Part shown: positions 1 to 10,776 of the stretch, one piece after another | Layout: each line of letters starts with the position of its first letter | How positions within the stretch are numbered: position 1 is the first letter of the stretch | Assembly (NCBI GenBank): GCA_023512835.1 | Contig: CM042088.1 | Span: 31,769,164-31,833,163, forward strand | Direction of reading: 5' to 3' | Source: Taxillus chinensis | Lineage: Eukaryota; Streptophyta; Magnoliopsida; Santalales; Loranthaceae | Length of the DNA: 64,000 bases | Program-made: the position numbers and the translations under genes | Notes under the pieces: generated by a model | Databases searched by the model: none | The model's input: only the letters and a program-made list of their open reading frames with translations | Told to the model about the DNA's origin: nothing

Positions 1-850
1 GTGTACGACAAAGATTCCGGCCACCGGGGGAACTCTCGGTAGAGGGAGGAAGTGAGAAAAGTCGAGATTGTAGCTAGGTTTATAAATTGTGAATTATGAG
101 AGCCCCATTGCAATTGATCGACCATGAGGTTTATATAGGGGATGGAGTTTAGGGTTTGAGGCTTAATTTGGGGTGGCAAGAATTGGTGATGGGCATGAGC
201 TAGCTGGTTGGGTATGGCTGTAGTGGTAGAAGGGAAAGCCGGGGGAGAGGGAGAAAAGGAGGTATGTGCATGATGGGCTAGCGTGGCTGTCCGGCGTGGA
301 GATGAGGAAGATGACGCGAGGGAGAGAGAGGAAGACGACACGATGGAGAGATGCGTGAGAATATCCTGTTTTATTTATTTATTTCTTTTCCTTTTGCTTT
401 CTTATTTTGTTATTTGATTTTTATTTTGTTTTATTCTTAGGTTAATGAAGAGATGACACATGGATAGGGGTAGGCGGGAAAATGAAAGAGATGGCGGCTA
501 GGGTTTTTAATTTCTCAATGAGGTATTTTTTTAAATGATGTTTTTAAGTTTTGGACTCGGGAATGCAACTCGGGTTTTAAAAAATCATGAGAAAATTATT
601 TTTGCACTCGGGACATCATGACGAGTGACCTTATGTAATTTTTATTTGAAAACGAACTCTCTTTTTTTACGCCAGACCTACACCGTGCATCTCGGAACTA
701 CTTTATTACAAAAAATATATTTTTTGATTTTTCAAAAATAAGCTTTGTGAGCGAATCTATACAATATATACATCAAAATTCTCAAAATAATAAGAGGATT
801 AAGAAAATAAGGTTCGTGACTTGATTCAGAGTATTGTTTTGAATATTGGC
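1..850. other. Unclassified LTR-like noncoding sequence
   Basis: No coding sequence is supported here. The stretch has GA-rich (about 300-345) and T-rich (about 365-435) tracts, a TATATAG near 133 and AT-rich sequence to 830. At 880-925 it has a short segment (CCATAACTTCTTCGTTT, then GAGCGCGGTCGAAGGCGC) resembling segments inside the Tat LTRs near 37690 and 58805. It may be the end of an LTR cut by the window edge, but no TG/CA boundary, primer site or target duplication is visible, so the class stays open. Confidence 0.3.
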
Positions 851-947
851 CGCTAGTTGACCACCGTTAGCGGTTTAAATATGGTTTTGACCATAACTTC
901 TTCGTTTGACTTTAGATTTGAGCGCGGTCGAAGGCGCTGATCCAGAG

Positions 948-1098
948 CTTTTTGGACCCTGCAAGGTATTATCGGCCACTGAATTTGATTTTCAGTCCAC
1001 TCAAATTTGACCCCCTTCTTGGTCAATGTTGTCAGCGCCACCAACAAACGCGAGAACCCCTCCACAAAGCGCCGATAATACCTTGCAGGGCCCAAAAA
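948..1098. repeat. Fold-back inverted duplication at the pol breakpoint
   Basis: Bases 948-975 are the reverse complement of 1071-1098 with about one mismatch, separated by about 95 bases. The right arm is genuine reverse-transcriptase coding sequence on the minus strand (the GPARYYRRF block). The left arm is an inverted copy at the exact place where the pol reading ends. This looks like a rearrangement or template-switch scar that truncated the element. Confidence 0.7.
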
Positions 1099-1255
1099 AC
1101 TCCGAATCTCAAACACATTCACTGGCCTCCTCCATGATGATACTGCCTCAATCTTAGTTGGGTCCACTCGGACTCCTCCATCTAATACCACATGGTCAAG
1201 GAAATGCACCTCCTATATCCAAAAATCACATTTAATAAACTTGGCATATAACTAA
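976..1255 (-). pseudogene. Chromovirus RT thumb/connection fragment
   Basis: Minus-strand continuation of the protease-RT ORF ending at 1252. After in-frame stops, the translation gives the end of a Ty3/gypsy reverse transcriptase: [20 protein letters not shown], then the conserved [20 protein letters not shown]. Coding similarity stops near 977, where the fold-back copy begins. The first RNase H residues and all of RNase H and integrase are missing. The equivalent region of the related element at 35906-36205 is much the same, so both belong to one family. Confidence 0.85.
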
Positions 1256-2532
1256 TGCTCCCTCAAGGTCTGCAAAACCATTGCCAAATGTTCCTCATGC
1301 TCCAATATAGTCTTGGAGTACACAAGGATGTCGTCAATGAACACCACCACAAATGAATCAAGGTAAGGGACAAACACCTGGTTTATTAACTGCATAAATA
1401 CCGCTGGTGCATTAGTGAGCCCAAAAGGCATCACCAACCACTCATAATGCTCATATCGACACCGAAAGGCGATCTTGGGGATATCCTCTTTCCTGACTCT
1501 CAACTGATGATACACCGATTTCAAATCTATCATTGAAAACCACTGAGCCCCACTCAACTGATCAAACAAATCATCTATCCGAGGCAATGAATACTTGTTC
1601 TTTACCGTTACTTGGTTCAGTTTTCGGTAATCAATACACAATCGCAATGTCCTATATGCCTTCTTGGCCAAAAGTACTGTTGCTCCCCACAGGAAAGTAC
1701 TCGGCCGAATAAAGCTCTTGTCCTCTAGCTCCTCTAGCCGTTTCTGTTGCTCCCTTAACTCTGTAGGCCCCATCCGATAGGCCACCTGCGAGATAGGCCC
1801 TACCTCTGGTAGCAGCTCAGTGGAAAACTCTATACCCCTTTGAGGTGGTAGACTCCATAACTCCTCTGGAAACAAATCCCAAAACTGGTTTATGACCACT
1901 GGCCATACTTTTTGCCCTATATTTCTCTCGGCAAATTCGAGCGCTACCAATTTATGGGTAATGGCGCCCCATTGCTCCACCATTGGTCTAGCTCGACTTG
2001 CCTCGTGATCCCACTCACCCAACAAGGTGCAAGGAATCCCTGTCAGTGACATAAAAGACACCCGCCACCTATAACAATCAATATTAGCCTGAAAGACTCT
2101 CATCCAATCCATGCCCAAAATCAAATCAAATGCCCTCAAAGGCATCGTATAAAAGTCAAAAGACAACTCCACATCACCCACGGTGAGAATACACTCGTGA
2201 CACACCTGTCGCACCTCGTAGACACCACCCACTGGTGATTCAACAGACAATGACCTCTTGATTGCACCACTCTCTAAGCCAAAGCTATCTACTATAGACT
2301 CAGCAACAAAGGAACACGATGCACCCATATCAAATAAAACAGATACAAGTGTGTGAGAAATCAAAATCGTACCTCGTACAACTGAATATCTTGCCCCGCC
2401 CTCGGTGGTTGAGGATGGAACCTCTGCCTCCTCCTGTGGTGTCATGGTCAAGGCAAACACTCTACCTTGAGCTGCACTACTAGTGCCTTGCTCCATTATC
2501 CTCTGTACAGGTCCTACTTTGGGCCCCTCCAC
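1252..2532 (-). CDS. Chromovirus protease plus reverse transcriptase (partial pol)
   Basis: Open for 426 residues, the longest intact coding stretch in the window. Residues about 45-150 are a retropepsin: [14 protein letters not shown] is the catalytic motif, with Met where Thr or Ser usually follows Asp, and LILGMDW ends the domain. Residues about 225-426 are the fingers and palm of a Ty3/gypsy [20 protein letters not shown], then [33 protein letters not shown], and the catalytic [10 protein letters not shown]. It stops at LREH before the thumb, which continues after stops at 976-1255. Family layout (established knowledge) is gag-protease-RT-RNase H-integrase. The Met in the protease motif and the downstream stops make activity unlikely. 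The nominal start lies inside the polyprotein and is not a real initiation site. Confidence 0.88.
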   Translation of the reverse strand: MEGPKVGPVQRIMEQGTSSAAQGRVFALTMTPQEEAEVPSSTTEGGARYSVVRGTILISHTLVSVLFDMGASCSFVAESIVDSFGLESGAIKRSLSVESPVGGVYEVRQVCHECILTVGDVELSFDFYTMPLRAFDLILGMDWMRVFQANIDCYRWRVSFMSLTGIPCTLLGEWDHEASRARPMVEQWGAITHKLVALEFAERNIGQKVWPVVINQFWDLFPEELWSLPPQRGIEFSTELLPEVGPISQVAYRMGPTELREQQKRLEELEDKSFIRPSTFLWGATVLLAKKAYRTLRLCIDYRKLNQVTVKNKYSLPRIDDLFDQLSGAQWFSMIDLKSVYHQLRVRKEDIPKIAFRCRYEHYEWLVMPFGLTNAPAVFMQLINQVFVPYLDSFVVVFIDDILVYSKTILEHEEHLAMVLQTLREH

Positions 2533-2539
2533 CCCCTTT

Positions 2540-3763
2540 TGGTTGCCTCTGGCCTCCCCTGAGGTCTAGACTGACTGGAACCTGCCTGACTGCCCTGCCA
2601 CTGACGGGCTAGTTTCTCCCCTGGAGCTCTAAACTGAGTGTCACCTCAGACACTCTATGCTGTCCCTCCAATACCACTCATACTGCCTCTACTACGACAC
2701 ACTTTGCTTATGTGCCCCTCTCGCCCACAAGTGCGGCATGTCAAATGTCTTCGGGGACACTCCCGTTTCCAGTGTCCTGGATCCCCACAACACAAACAAC
2801 CTCGTGGTGGACCGCTCATCGAACCCCCTATCCCCCACTAAGGTGGGACCTCACTGGAACCATTGGGGCTTGATCCCTCTCTCTAGAGCTGCCCCCAAAC
2901 TCTATCTTGGGCCTCTTGGAATCAGATCTACTCTGGAGCTGTCGTCTCTGATGGGCCTGTCTCCCCTCATCGAGACCCCTCTCAACAATATGGGCTGTCT
3001 CCACTATCTCTGAATATGTCCTTAAACGGAATGCCTCAACTCTCTATTTGAGTGCAGACCTCAAACCCAAAGTAAACTTATGAGCCTTTAGGTTATCCTG
3101 CACCATAGTCTCTAGAGCAAGCCTACTCAAGTTCCTGAACTCCTGTTCATACTCTGTCACTGTCCTCGACCCCTGCCTCAGACTAACAAACTCTTCCCTC
3201 TTTTGCCATCTCACGTACTTCGGGAAGAACTAATCATGAAATAACTGAAGGAACTCATCCCACAACATTATCTGCACATCACGACTCCCACCAACACTAA
3301 GTCACCACTCTAGGGCCTCACCCTCTAACTGTCAGACTGCTAGTTTCACCTTATCCTCCTCTCGCTGTAGAAGAAAGGAGAATAGGTGCTCAATATGCCT
3401 CAGCTAGTGGTTCGCAGCCACTAGATCACCTCCTCCTAGGAGTTTACTTGGTTGTTCCTTTCGGAACCTTGTGACCACATCCTTATTAACATGTCGGGTC
3501 GCCAATGCTTTGCATGGAACCCTATCCTCATGCTGGGGTTTCTCCTCTTGGGGTGGTGGTGGAACCACCTGCTGTGCCGCTAACTCACGAAGCACCACTT
3601 CCTGGACCTCATCCCCCATATTTTCCCTTAGCGCCCCCACTTGGGCCACAAGCTGTGCAAATAACTCGTTTCCCTCGGCAGACTGTCCCGCATCCGACCC
3701 CACATGGGTGGAAGACTCATCACCAACTGCCTCAGACGCATGCAACACTCTCCTCGGAGGCAT
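2540..3763 (-). pseudogene. Chromovirus gag with two zinc knuckles (broken)
   Basis: Gag of the same minus-strand element. The likely start is the ATG at 3761-3763 (MPPRRVLHASEAV), which matches the gag start of the plus-strand relative at 47749 (MLPRRV). The N-terminal part is open to 3404 and includes DVVTRFRKEQPSKLLGG, matching DVVTRFRKENPERFKGE in that relative. The capsid region down to 2800 is broken by stops. At about 2696-2798 two CCHC zinc knuckles are visible in tandem: CLCCGDPGHWKREC, then CRTCGREGHISKVC. Each keeps the C-x2-C-x4-H-x4-C spacing used for RNA packaging. Confidence 0.82.
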
Positions 3764-4146
3764 TTTCACTACATAGAGAAACAAAGGTTCAATCTTTATC
3801 CCATCCCCATCACATGGGTCACTCACACATATGACACATATCATATATGGCTCACACCAAAATACACAAGTCACACAATGCACATATATAAGCTGTCACA
3901 CAGGCACACATATATATATTGTCACATAGTTCATCACATTATCACATGTAGCACATCAAATTAGTTTCACATTCTCAATGCAAACTAGTGCCTATCCATG
4001 CATGCACACCTACACCACAATTGATTACCCCCAGTGCACTTTAGAAGCTCAAAAAAGGACCATGTTAATCAGGTACGTCTCTCCATGCCCTTCAAAAGGA
4101 CTCAAGAGTAATCAATCACCCCACTACCCTAGGCTAACTAGACTAT

Positions 4147-4158
4147 GCTCTGACACCA
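4147..4158 (-). other. Primer binding site, initiator tRNA-Met type
   Basis: On the minus strand it reads TGGTGTCAGAGC, one mismatch from the TGGTATCAGAGC used by many plant Ty3 elements. It lies about 390 bases upstream of the gag ATG and directly beside the LTR. This marks 4161-6091 as the 5' LTR of a minus-strand element. Confidence 0.8.
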
Positions 4159-4160
4159 TC

Positions 4161-6091
4161 TATCATGCCTCGGATTTTTGACCCGCAGAAACCGGTTAGT
4201 GAATCCCCATACCTGCAACCGAAAGGACAAGGGGTTGGTGATAATACTGGGAAAGGGACCTTAGCATGGGGGTCGTCCCTAATCCATACCACACATATGG
4301 CACACGAAGACAAAAATCTCATTTCAATCTACATTGCAAACACACATACATACACGTTCTTTCCCCCATGGGGTTACAATCATAGTTTTTACAATCGAAA
4401 GAAACAAACAAATACACAGAAGGTCTTCACCTCTGGTGAACCTCCTAGCTCTTGTAAGCACCTGAAATAAACAAACACAAACATAACAAGAGGGGTAAGC
4501 AATCACAACTTAGTAGGAATCATATCTCCTCGACCCATCCCAACTCATAAACTATTGTAGGCATGTGCTTGTGTAATGCTACATATACATCACCATTTTA
4601 ATCATGAACACACATTAAAATGCAAATAAAACCTTCCAAGTAATCCCAAACATTGCCTCTCTGGCACCATGTGGCTCCCTAGGCACAGTACTGCCCCTCG
4701 GGCACAATAGTGCCTTTCAGGCATAATATTACCTCTCAGGCACAGTAGCCTCTTGGGCTCTGGATAAATCTCACCTCCCAAGCCCTTAACAATAGCCTCC
4801 CAGGCTTATTAAGATAGCTTTGCAGGCTCACATGACCACTAGAGTTCATAACTCTATCCTCAAGTCTTGACCAAGAGAGAGGATTTTCGTAGAAGCTATT
4901 TTCTTGAAATAAAAAGTCCCGGCATTAGCTTCCAATATCATAACTAAGATAATATGATTTTTGGGATTTCTCTAAGAGATCTAACCCCACTTTCCAAAAA
5001 GTTCTCACTACGAAAAACTAAATATTTTTGAGATTTTACACTAAATTTCATTTTTTATATTTTAAATGAGTGAGGATTAGATTTTATAGTATTTTTCTTT
5101 GAATCCAAAGGGGGGGGGGTGTATTTCGTTATTTATATTTAACTATTTAAATGTGGAGAGGAATAATGGTTTACAATGTAAATGGTCTTGCTGTACCTTG
5201 ACACTGCTAACCCGAAGCTTGCAGAATTGTTGACCAAAAGGCTCAAAGCTCAGACTTGAAGACTCAAAGATTTGCCTCGAAAGTTTAACCTTCAAGCTTC
5301 GACCTTCGACCCTTCCTAGATCGCCCATGGTACTGTTCATCGTTGTTTTTGGATTGTTCTTCGTCTGGAATCTACCCAACGACCTCCAGATGCTTACAAA
5401 CACACTTTTTACTCAACAAACTACGATATATACATGAAAATGTGTCCTAAATGCCTTTAGATCGTACGGTAACAACAAAAATACACACATTTCTTTTCAG
5501 ATTATAGCTATCTAGATTTCCACGGTTGACTTCTTAACCCTCATGCAATACACAGTTATAACACCTCCAGATCACAGAAACACATACACACAACAATATA
5601 TATCAGATCTTAACCACAAATCTTATGCTAAACCACCAGATCTAACCCACAATTGGATTTTCCCAAAACCAAGGGTTCATACTTAATTTCAGAATTCATG
5701 GCAAAATTCGTGCAGATCAAGAACAGAATCAAGAGAAGAAATGCATGAACACATACCTAGAGTGATTCTTTGAGCTCCACGAACCCAAATCGTCCCAAAT
5801 CACCAAGACTTCAAGCTTCCAAGCTCTCCAAGCTCTCTCTCTCTCTCTCAAACACACCAATGTAATAGCATAAAGTGGAAGCTCTCTTTATGTTCCTCCT
5901 ATTTATATTTACTACTACTTTTTTAATTAATAAACACCCAAAATTACACAACTAGCCTTCCAAGGTTTTGAACTCCAAATTGGATCCAACTACAGCCAAA
6001 ATGCTCGTATCTCCGAGCACGATACCAAAATGATATCTTCATTACCAATTAAAGACTATCTCCTAAATCAACCCAAACACGGGTCATTACA
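4161..6091 (-). mobile_element. 5' LTR of the first chromovirus
   Basis: The LTR lies between the primer site (4147-4158) and the minus-strand start TGTAATGACCCG, seen on plus as gggtcattaca ending at 6091. It is about 1.93 kb. On the minus strand a TATAAATA box lies at 5900-5907, followed by a short CT/GA tract (5830-5850). At 4655-4830 there is a degenerate array of 20-25 base units built on GCCTC...GGCACA. The other terminus is decayed (TATCATG instead of TGTCAC). The matching 3' LTR was not found: the element is truncated at 976. Confidence 0.72.
5900..5907 (-). promoter_or_regulatory. TATA box of the chromovirus LTR
   Basis: The minus strand reads TATAAATAGGAGG here, inside the LTR and upstream of the CT tract, at the usual place for the U3 promoter. 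Inferred from motif and position only. Confidence 0.55.
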
Positions 6092-6194
6092 AAAAAACAT
6101 TGAGACCGAATCGATAAAGGAAGGAGCCACCACGAATGTGTCCATAGCATGGCTTGTGTCACAGACTGTGGCATGGCTTATAGTGCTCTATCAC

Positions 6195-6196
<2 letters not shown>

Positions 6197-6242
<46 letters not shown>
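6197..6242. repeat. (GA)n microsatellite
   Basis: A perfect GA run of about 46 bases. Similar GA/CT runs lie inside nearly every chromovirus LTR of this window, so this is probably a remnant of one. Confidence 0.95.
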
Positions 6243-6244
<2 letters not shown>

Positions 6245-6419
6245 GGATAGTGGTATGGTTCCCATAGTGGTGTGCCACGAACAGAGTTGATTTTTACCTA
6301 TATTGGGTCATGTCTAATTTACCTTGGTGTTTGGCTAGTTGGGAGGTCTAGAGGACCTTAGGGTAAGTGTGTTGAAAAGATGATAAAGTTTGGTAGGAGA
6401 AGATAGAGTTTCCACCTAT

Positions 6420-6850
6420 ACCCACAGAGGACAGGACAGGACCCTTAGTTGTACGAGATAACCTTTTGATTTCTCATACGATTGTATATGTTTTATCTGA
6501 TACTGGTGTATCATATTTATTTGTTGCTAAGTTTGTGATAAATAGCTTTGACATAGAATATTGAGGTAGAGATACCTTTGTCTGTTGAATTACCAGTGGG
6601 TGGTATGTTTGACACTCATGATAGGTGTGTTGTAAGTGTGTGCTCACTGTGAGTGATGTGGAGTTTCAGTTTGATTTATATGTGATGCCTTTGAGAGTGT
6701 TTAACCTCATTTTAGGTATGGATTGGTTTAAATCGGCCACTATAGCATACACAATGGACAACTGTATAGTACTTATATTGATCAACATTACCCATGCTCT
6801 ACGAAAAGCAATTATCATACCTCAAATTAACATTACCCATGCTCTATGAA
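6420..6850 (+). pseudogene. Chromovirus protease fragment, plus strand
   Basis: In two plus frames this reads as a retropepsin like that at 1252-2532: an ISHTIVYVLSDTGVSYLFVA catalytic block with DTG retained, then SVELPVGGMFD, CVLTVSDVEFQFDLYVMPLR and LILGMDW. It ends near 6740, followed at about 6787-6880 by an imperfect tandem duplication of about 52 bases (ATTACCCATGCTCTA...CATACCTCAAA). It is a plus-strand fragment with no flanking gag or RT in the same orientation, so it results from rearrangement. Confidence 0.75.
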
Positions 6851-6889
6851 AAATAATTGTCATACCTCAAACCATAGATGGTGGCTCCT

Positions 6890-7175
6890 TTTCCTCCCGA
6901 GTTGCTGAAGTAGGTGTAACCACCCTTTTTTGACCGGTGCCACCCGCAACCTCACCTGCTTGTCCTCTAGTCTCTTGATGATGTCCACCCTAATGGCTCT
7001 TTGTACCTCCTTGCAACTGCCCGTCCTACCCTCCTTAAGTCCTAGTTTAATTAGAGCTTAATTGCCTGACTCGTTTGCCACTATTGAGCTGGCCTCGGGG
7101 GTGGAGCTCAATACTGATTGTCACTCTGAGTACTCTGAATTAGTCCACTGGTCCCATATAAGCAGGTTCCTTAGG
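6890..7175 (-). pseudogene. Gag linker fragment, inverted copy of 44985-45300
   Basis: The minus strand is a close match to plus 44985-45300, the gag region beside the zinc knuckle: both carry an ATTCAGAGTACTCAG block, a GAGCTCCACCCCCGAGGCC block and a GGCACCGGTCAAAAAAGGGTG block in the same order. Reading is broken by stops. It sits head to head with the plus-strand protease fragment, so gag and protease pieces of one family are joined in opposite orientation. Confidence 0.7.
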
Positions 7176-7539
7176 GATTGTCTTCAATCACTCCTTTCCA
7201 AAATCACAATCTGTTTATTGAATGTATGAGGAATGAATACAGATTAACTCATTATTATCTTGCTTACAATTTCGCTCTGTGTGTGTGTGTGTCTTCTTTA
7301 CAAACTACTCTATGCCACTCTTGTATTGCTCTAAATACCTTTCTTGTATTCTATAATATTCTGACGCCTTTTGGAAGTATGGTATCTTCCTTGCTTTTAT
7401 AGGAGAACCATAGCAAGAAACCTTTCTTCTAGGGTTAAGCATGTTCCAGCTTCTGTTCTCCATCGTTGAAATATGTTAAATTGGCCTCAGATAACGTCCA
7501 CATGTTTTCCAGTACTTAGCGTGATCAAAGATATTGACC

Positions 7540-8170
7540 GAGAGATAACATACTAAAATGGCAGCCCTTAGTGCGTTTCTCTCCTTTGACTAGCCATAGC
7601 CTCGAAGATGTATGCCTCGTAGCTTCGATGATACTTCTTTAGGTACACATGCTACGATCTCCGAGTCTATACCTTCGAATCTTCGAGTCGGTGCCTTCGA
7701 GCCTTTGATCTTCGAGTTGATCTTTCAATTCTTCTGCTTTTTGGCTTCGAATCTAGGTTAGAACCAACGATTAACTGACTTTTCACTCAATGAGTATTCG
7801 AGTCATCAACTCTCCAGCTTCGAGCAAATAACAACCACGTTATACCTTGGCTAATCATCTGTTCACATGAACGGGTCTTCCAATTTTCGACCCCACGAGC
7901 TTCGACTCTATAACACTGCGACTCTACACTTGACGGGTCTTCGAGTCTCCAAGATGCTGCTCTTCACCTGACTGCACTTTGAATCTTTGAGTCTTTAACT
8001 CTGTGAATCTATGAGTCTACAACCTTGCATACCTTTGAGTGAGTGGTGCTTCGAGCCTAATGGTCTAATGATCTTTGACTCTGCATATCTTCAAGTTAGT
8101 TGGTCTTCGACTTTGTGAGTCTTTGAATCTCTGGATCTTCGACCCTGATCTTCTACTCTAAAAGTACATG
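7540..8170. repeat. Degenerate TTCGA-core array
   Basis: CTTCGAGTC, CTTCGAATC, CTTCGACTC and similar words recur every 10-30 bases over about 600 bases, for example GTCGGTGCCTTCGAGCC and GATCTTCGAGTTG. Unit length is irregular. Similar TCGA-core arrays occur in the Tat LTRs at 37160-37440, 58310-58560 and 63795-64000. Confidence 0.75.
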
Positions 8171-8300
8171 GTTAGACTTCTTCTACGAGCTCACTCTAAG
8201 AGATCACTCTATGAAATTATCTAACCTAGTATGGATCTTCAACTCTACCTGCTTTTGCATCCTGTTGACAACAATGACAACCAAAAGAACCATGGGAATA

Positions 8301-8366
8301 ACACACACACACACACACACACACATACATACATACATATATATATATATGTATATATATATATAT
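8301..8366. repeat. Compound (CA)n(CATA)n(TA)n microsatellite
   Basis: A CA run of about 24 bases followed by ATAC repeats and then TA repeats. It generates spurious THTH and IYIY reading frames on the plus strand. Confidence 0.95.
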
Positions 8367-9217
8367 CAACGCATATACATGCCAACACCATTCATTTTAT
8401 GGTATCTAGCCTTAAGATTATGTTAAAAACATGATTAATTACCTCAAAATGCTTAAAACCACAGTCTTGATCACCTAGTCTCAATAAATCGACTTCTGCT
8501 CCCTTCTTGCACCTTTTCTACTCTTTAAATCTATTTTAATAATCAAAAACATGAAAATAATGCTTTAGAATGCCTTTTATAGAGTAAGAGTCCTAGTTGC
8601 ACTCAAATACAGCCTAAAGAGGCTTACTTATCCCATAAGCAACCCACTCTCCTTAGAGTTCCAAACTAGCCAGGACACTGCTGGCTTATCCTCTAACAAA
8701 CCTCTTTAATGTAATTAAAATACCAAAAGGTCCTTCATTAAAATCAATCTCATTTTCCTTTTTCTATAATAAAATATTTTAATTAAATGAATTCAAAATG
8801 CCATCTAAAATGATGAAATTACTCTCTGAAGCCCTGAACTCCAAATCGGGCCCAAGCACAGTTAAAATTCTTCATTTAATGTGTACATTACAGAACTAAT
8901 ATCCACTAGCCAATATAAGGTTAACACTTGAAACCCACAAACATAGGCCCTTACAAATTCGATCCATGAAACATCTTCCAAGAAGGTGTCCCTTTGATTT
9001 TACACTCTCTAAGTTGATTGTAGCTTGATTAACATGCATGATTTGGATGAAATTATGAATTTGGGATTAACCCTAGAAATTAGGGGAAAAAGCATCAAAT
9101 CTTAATTAGGTTGCATTGTAGCCTAATTGGCTAAAACGAGCTAGAAACCCATTCTATTCGTGGATTGATGCTTAGAATTGGAAATTTGGGGTTCTTGGAC
9201 CAAAAATATCATACAGG

Positions 9218-9673
9218 TGATAGCTTAGTCTCCATTGTAGTAGATATTGTCTACTTTGGACCTTCGGACTGCACGGATTTGTTATTGGTAGGCCTCACCG
9301 ACTTGGAATTACCTCGGGTCTTACCCCCAAAATATGTCTTCTAGTAGGGGTTTTTGTGCCTACCTATGGAGTAAGATTTGTTCCCGTCCCCAATCCATGT
9401 GAGATCTCACATTTACCCCCCCCTTGGGGCCTAGCGTCCTCGTTGGCACACAACTCGGGTTAGGCTTTGATACCATTTGTGATGGCTCAGTCTTCCCTAT
9501 AACATATATTGTTTGCTTTGTACTTTCGAGCTGCATAGATTTATTCTTGGTAGGTCTCACCAACTCGGAATTACCATGGGTCATGCCCCCAAAATGCATC
9601 TGCTAGGAGAGGTTTCTACCCTTACCCATGTAGTGAGCTTTGTTCCCCTCCCCAATCCATGTGGGATCTCACA
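9218..9673 (-). mobile_element. TRIM element (terminal-repeat retrotransposon in miniature)
   Basis: Two direct repeats of about 195 bases (9218-9411 and 9478-9673) share a GTAGGCCTCACC/GTAGGTCTCACC block, CCCCCAAAATATG/CCCCCAAAATGCA and a CCCCAATCCATGTG end, and both end GATCTCACA. Between them are only about 66 bases. On the minus strand these hold a primer site TGGTATCAAAGCC (9464-9476) beside the right LTR and a G-rich polypurine tract (about 9412-9425) beside the left LTR. LTR-primer site-polypurine tract-LTR with no coding space is the definition of a TRIM. The sequence matches a widespread plant repeat I know from other genomes by its 'ccaatgtgggatctcaca' LTR end. No clear 5-base target duplication is visible. 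Confidence 0.8.
9464..9476 (-). other. Primer binding site of the TRIM
   Basis: Minus-strand TGGTATCAAAGCC, the initiator tRNA-Met complement, placed directly inside the right LTR. Confidence 0.8.
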
Positions 9674-10144
9674 GTACAATAATTGACATGGTTGACTGGA
9701 CAGGATAAACAGTTGATGTGGTCCACTGAATAGCTTGGTTGACTAAAACTTTTAGTTTGGTCAAATAGTCTAATTGACTAGAGAGATTCCAGCGGAGTTT
9801 CCCATTTTGATCGATCATGTGTGGTCAAGTGAAATAAAGGTCATTTAATTGACCATTTGTGTTCCAAAGAGTGTTAGAGGTTTAATCGACCAAGAGTGAT
9901 CAACTGAAATCTGAGTTGTTTGATCGACCAACTCATTTTCCAACAACTTACTAAAGTTTGATAAACAAAGTGTGGTCGTGTGAACAGTGGTCGAGTGAAT
10001 CAAGTCCATTTTACTTGTCCAATTCAAGTTCTAGTGTATTTTCCAATTTTGATCAGTCAGGGTGGTTGATTTAGTGGTAATTGACTAAAATGCTTCTTAT
10101 TTAGTTGACTGATAGCCCTTTTGTGTTGTTTTTTTGGTTATTTC
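9674..10144. other. Noncoding spacer with TTGAC/TCGAC motifs
   Basis: GGTTGACT, TAATTGACC, GATCGACCA and GGTCAAGTG words recur between 9685 and 10090. They resemble the GTCGACC arrays in the LTRs at 29560-29880 and 60590-60940, so this may be an old LTR fragment. No coding sequence. Confidence 0.4.
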
Positions 10145-10265
10145 TGATAACGTGCATTTATGCCATTATTCTAGTGCATATTTAGGGTATTAAAGAGCAT
10201 GATTAGAGCTTAATTCATCCATATTTCTTAGATATTTTCTCTAACACCCTAGGAAGATTGCTTGG

Positions 10266-10313
<48 letters not shown>

Positions 10314-10535
10314 TTTGAGTTGTTTTGGCAGGTTTTTAGGCAATTTCATCTCATGGACACCAGCCAAATCACTTTATTTATCAAAGAAGGGACTTGTGGC
10401 AAAATGGGGCAGCCTGAGGAGGCAAAATAAGGGTGCACGTCATATGGACCCTTATGACGTGCAAGGATTTTATTGCAGCTCTGCCTTCTACACGTGTCAA
10501 GGAATCTTAGAGCAAAATTTCAGACCATTTGGAGG

Positions 10536-10563
10536 TGCACGTCATATGGCCATATGACGTGCA
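10536..10563. promoter_or_regulatory. Perfect 28-base ACGT-core palindrome in the Athila U3
   Basis: The left half reads TGCACGTCATATGG and the right half is its exact reverse complement, with no spacer. A second imperfect copy lies at about 10432-10462. It sits about 200 bases upstream of the TATA box, and ACGT cores are known binding sites of plant bZIP factors. A regulatory role is inference; the symmetry is seen directly. Confidence 0.7.
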
Positions 10564-10765
10564 ACATGCCGTGCAACCAGGTTTTTACATAGATCACTTT
10601 GTTTTGTTATTTTAAACACTTTTCTCTAAAGCACCTAGTCCAAATTATGCTTGGTTCAAGTTGTATTCAAGTTGGAAGAAGAATGGAAACTACTTATCAA
10701 AACTACGTCGTTTTGATAAGTGGTAACTGCTGGTGGCTAGGGCACCCATTACACTCCATGTTTCT

Positions 10766-10776
10766 CTATAAATAGA
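10766..10776 (+). promoter_or_regulatory. TATA box of the Athila LTR
   Basis: CTATAAATAGA, followed about 30-60 bases later by a GA-rich leader. This is a classic plant LTR promoter arrangement. Confidence 0.75.

Larger units (their letters stand above)
7176..8955 (-). mobile_element. Old chromovirus LTR, left boundary unclear
   Basis: The right end gggcccttaca-like sequence (to 8955) matches a minus-strand LTR start TGTAAGGGCC. The segment 8820-8950 resembles the end of the LTR at 5960-6091 (CTGAACTCCAAATCGGGCCC compared with TTGAACTCCAAATTGGATCC). The interior holds TTCGA motifs (7540-8170) and a CA/TA microsatellite (8301-8366). No primer site or left terminus was identified. Confidence 0.45.

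Noticed and set aside
2638..3013. Plus-strand ORFs across 2638-3013
   Set aside because: They are the antisense of the gag zinc-knuckle and linker region, whose minus-strand reading has clear CCHC motifs.
8211..8434. Thr-His/Ile-Tyr repeat ORFs
   Set aside because: Microsatellite translation (CA and TA runs).
9218..9673. Cassandra-type TRIM with 5S rRNA sequence
   Set aside because: No 5S-like internal promoter boxes are visible; the LTR matches a different TRIM-like family.
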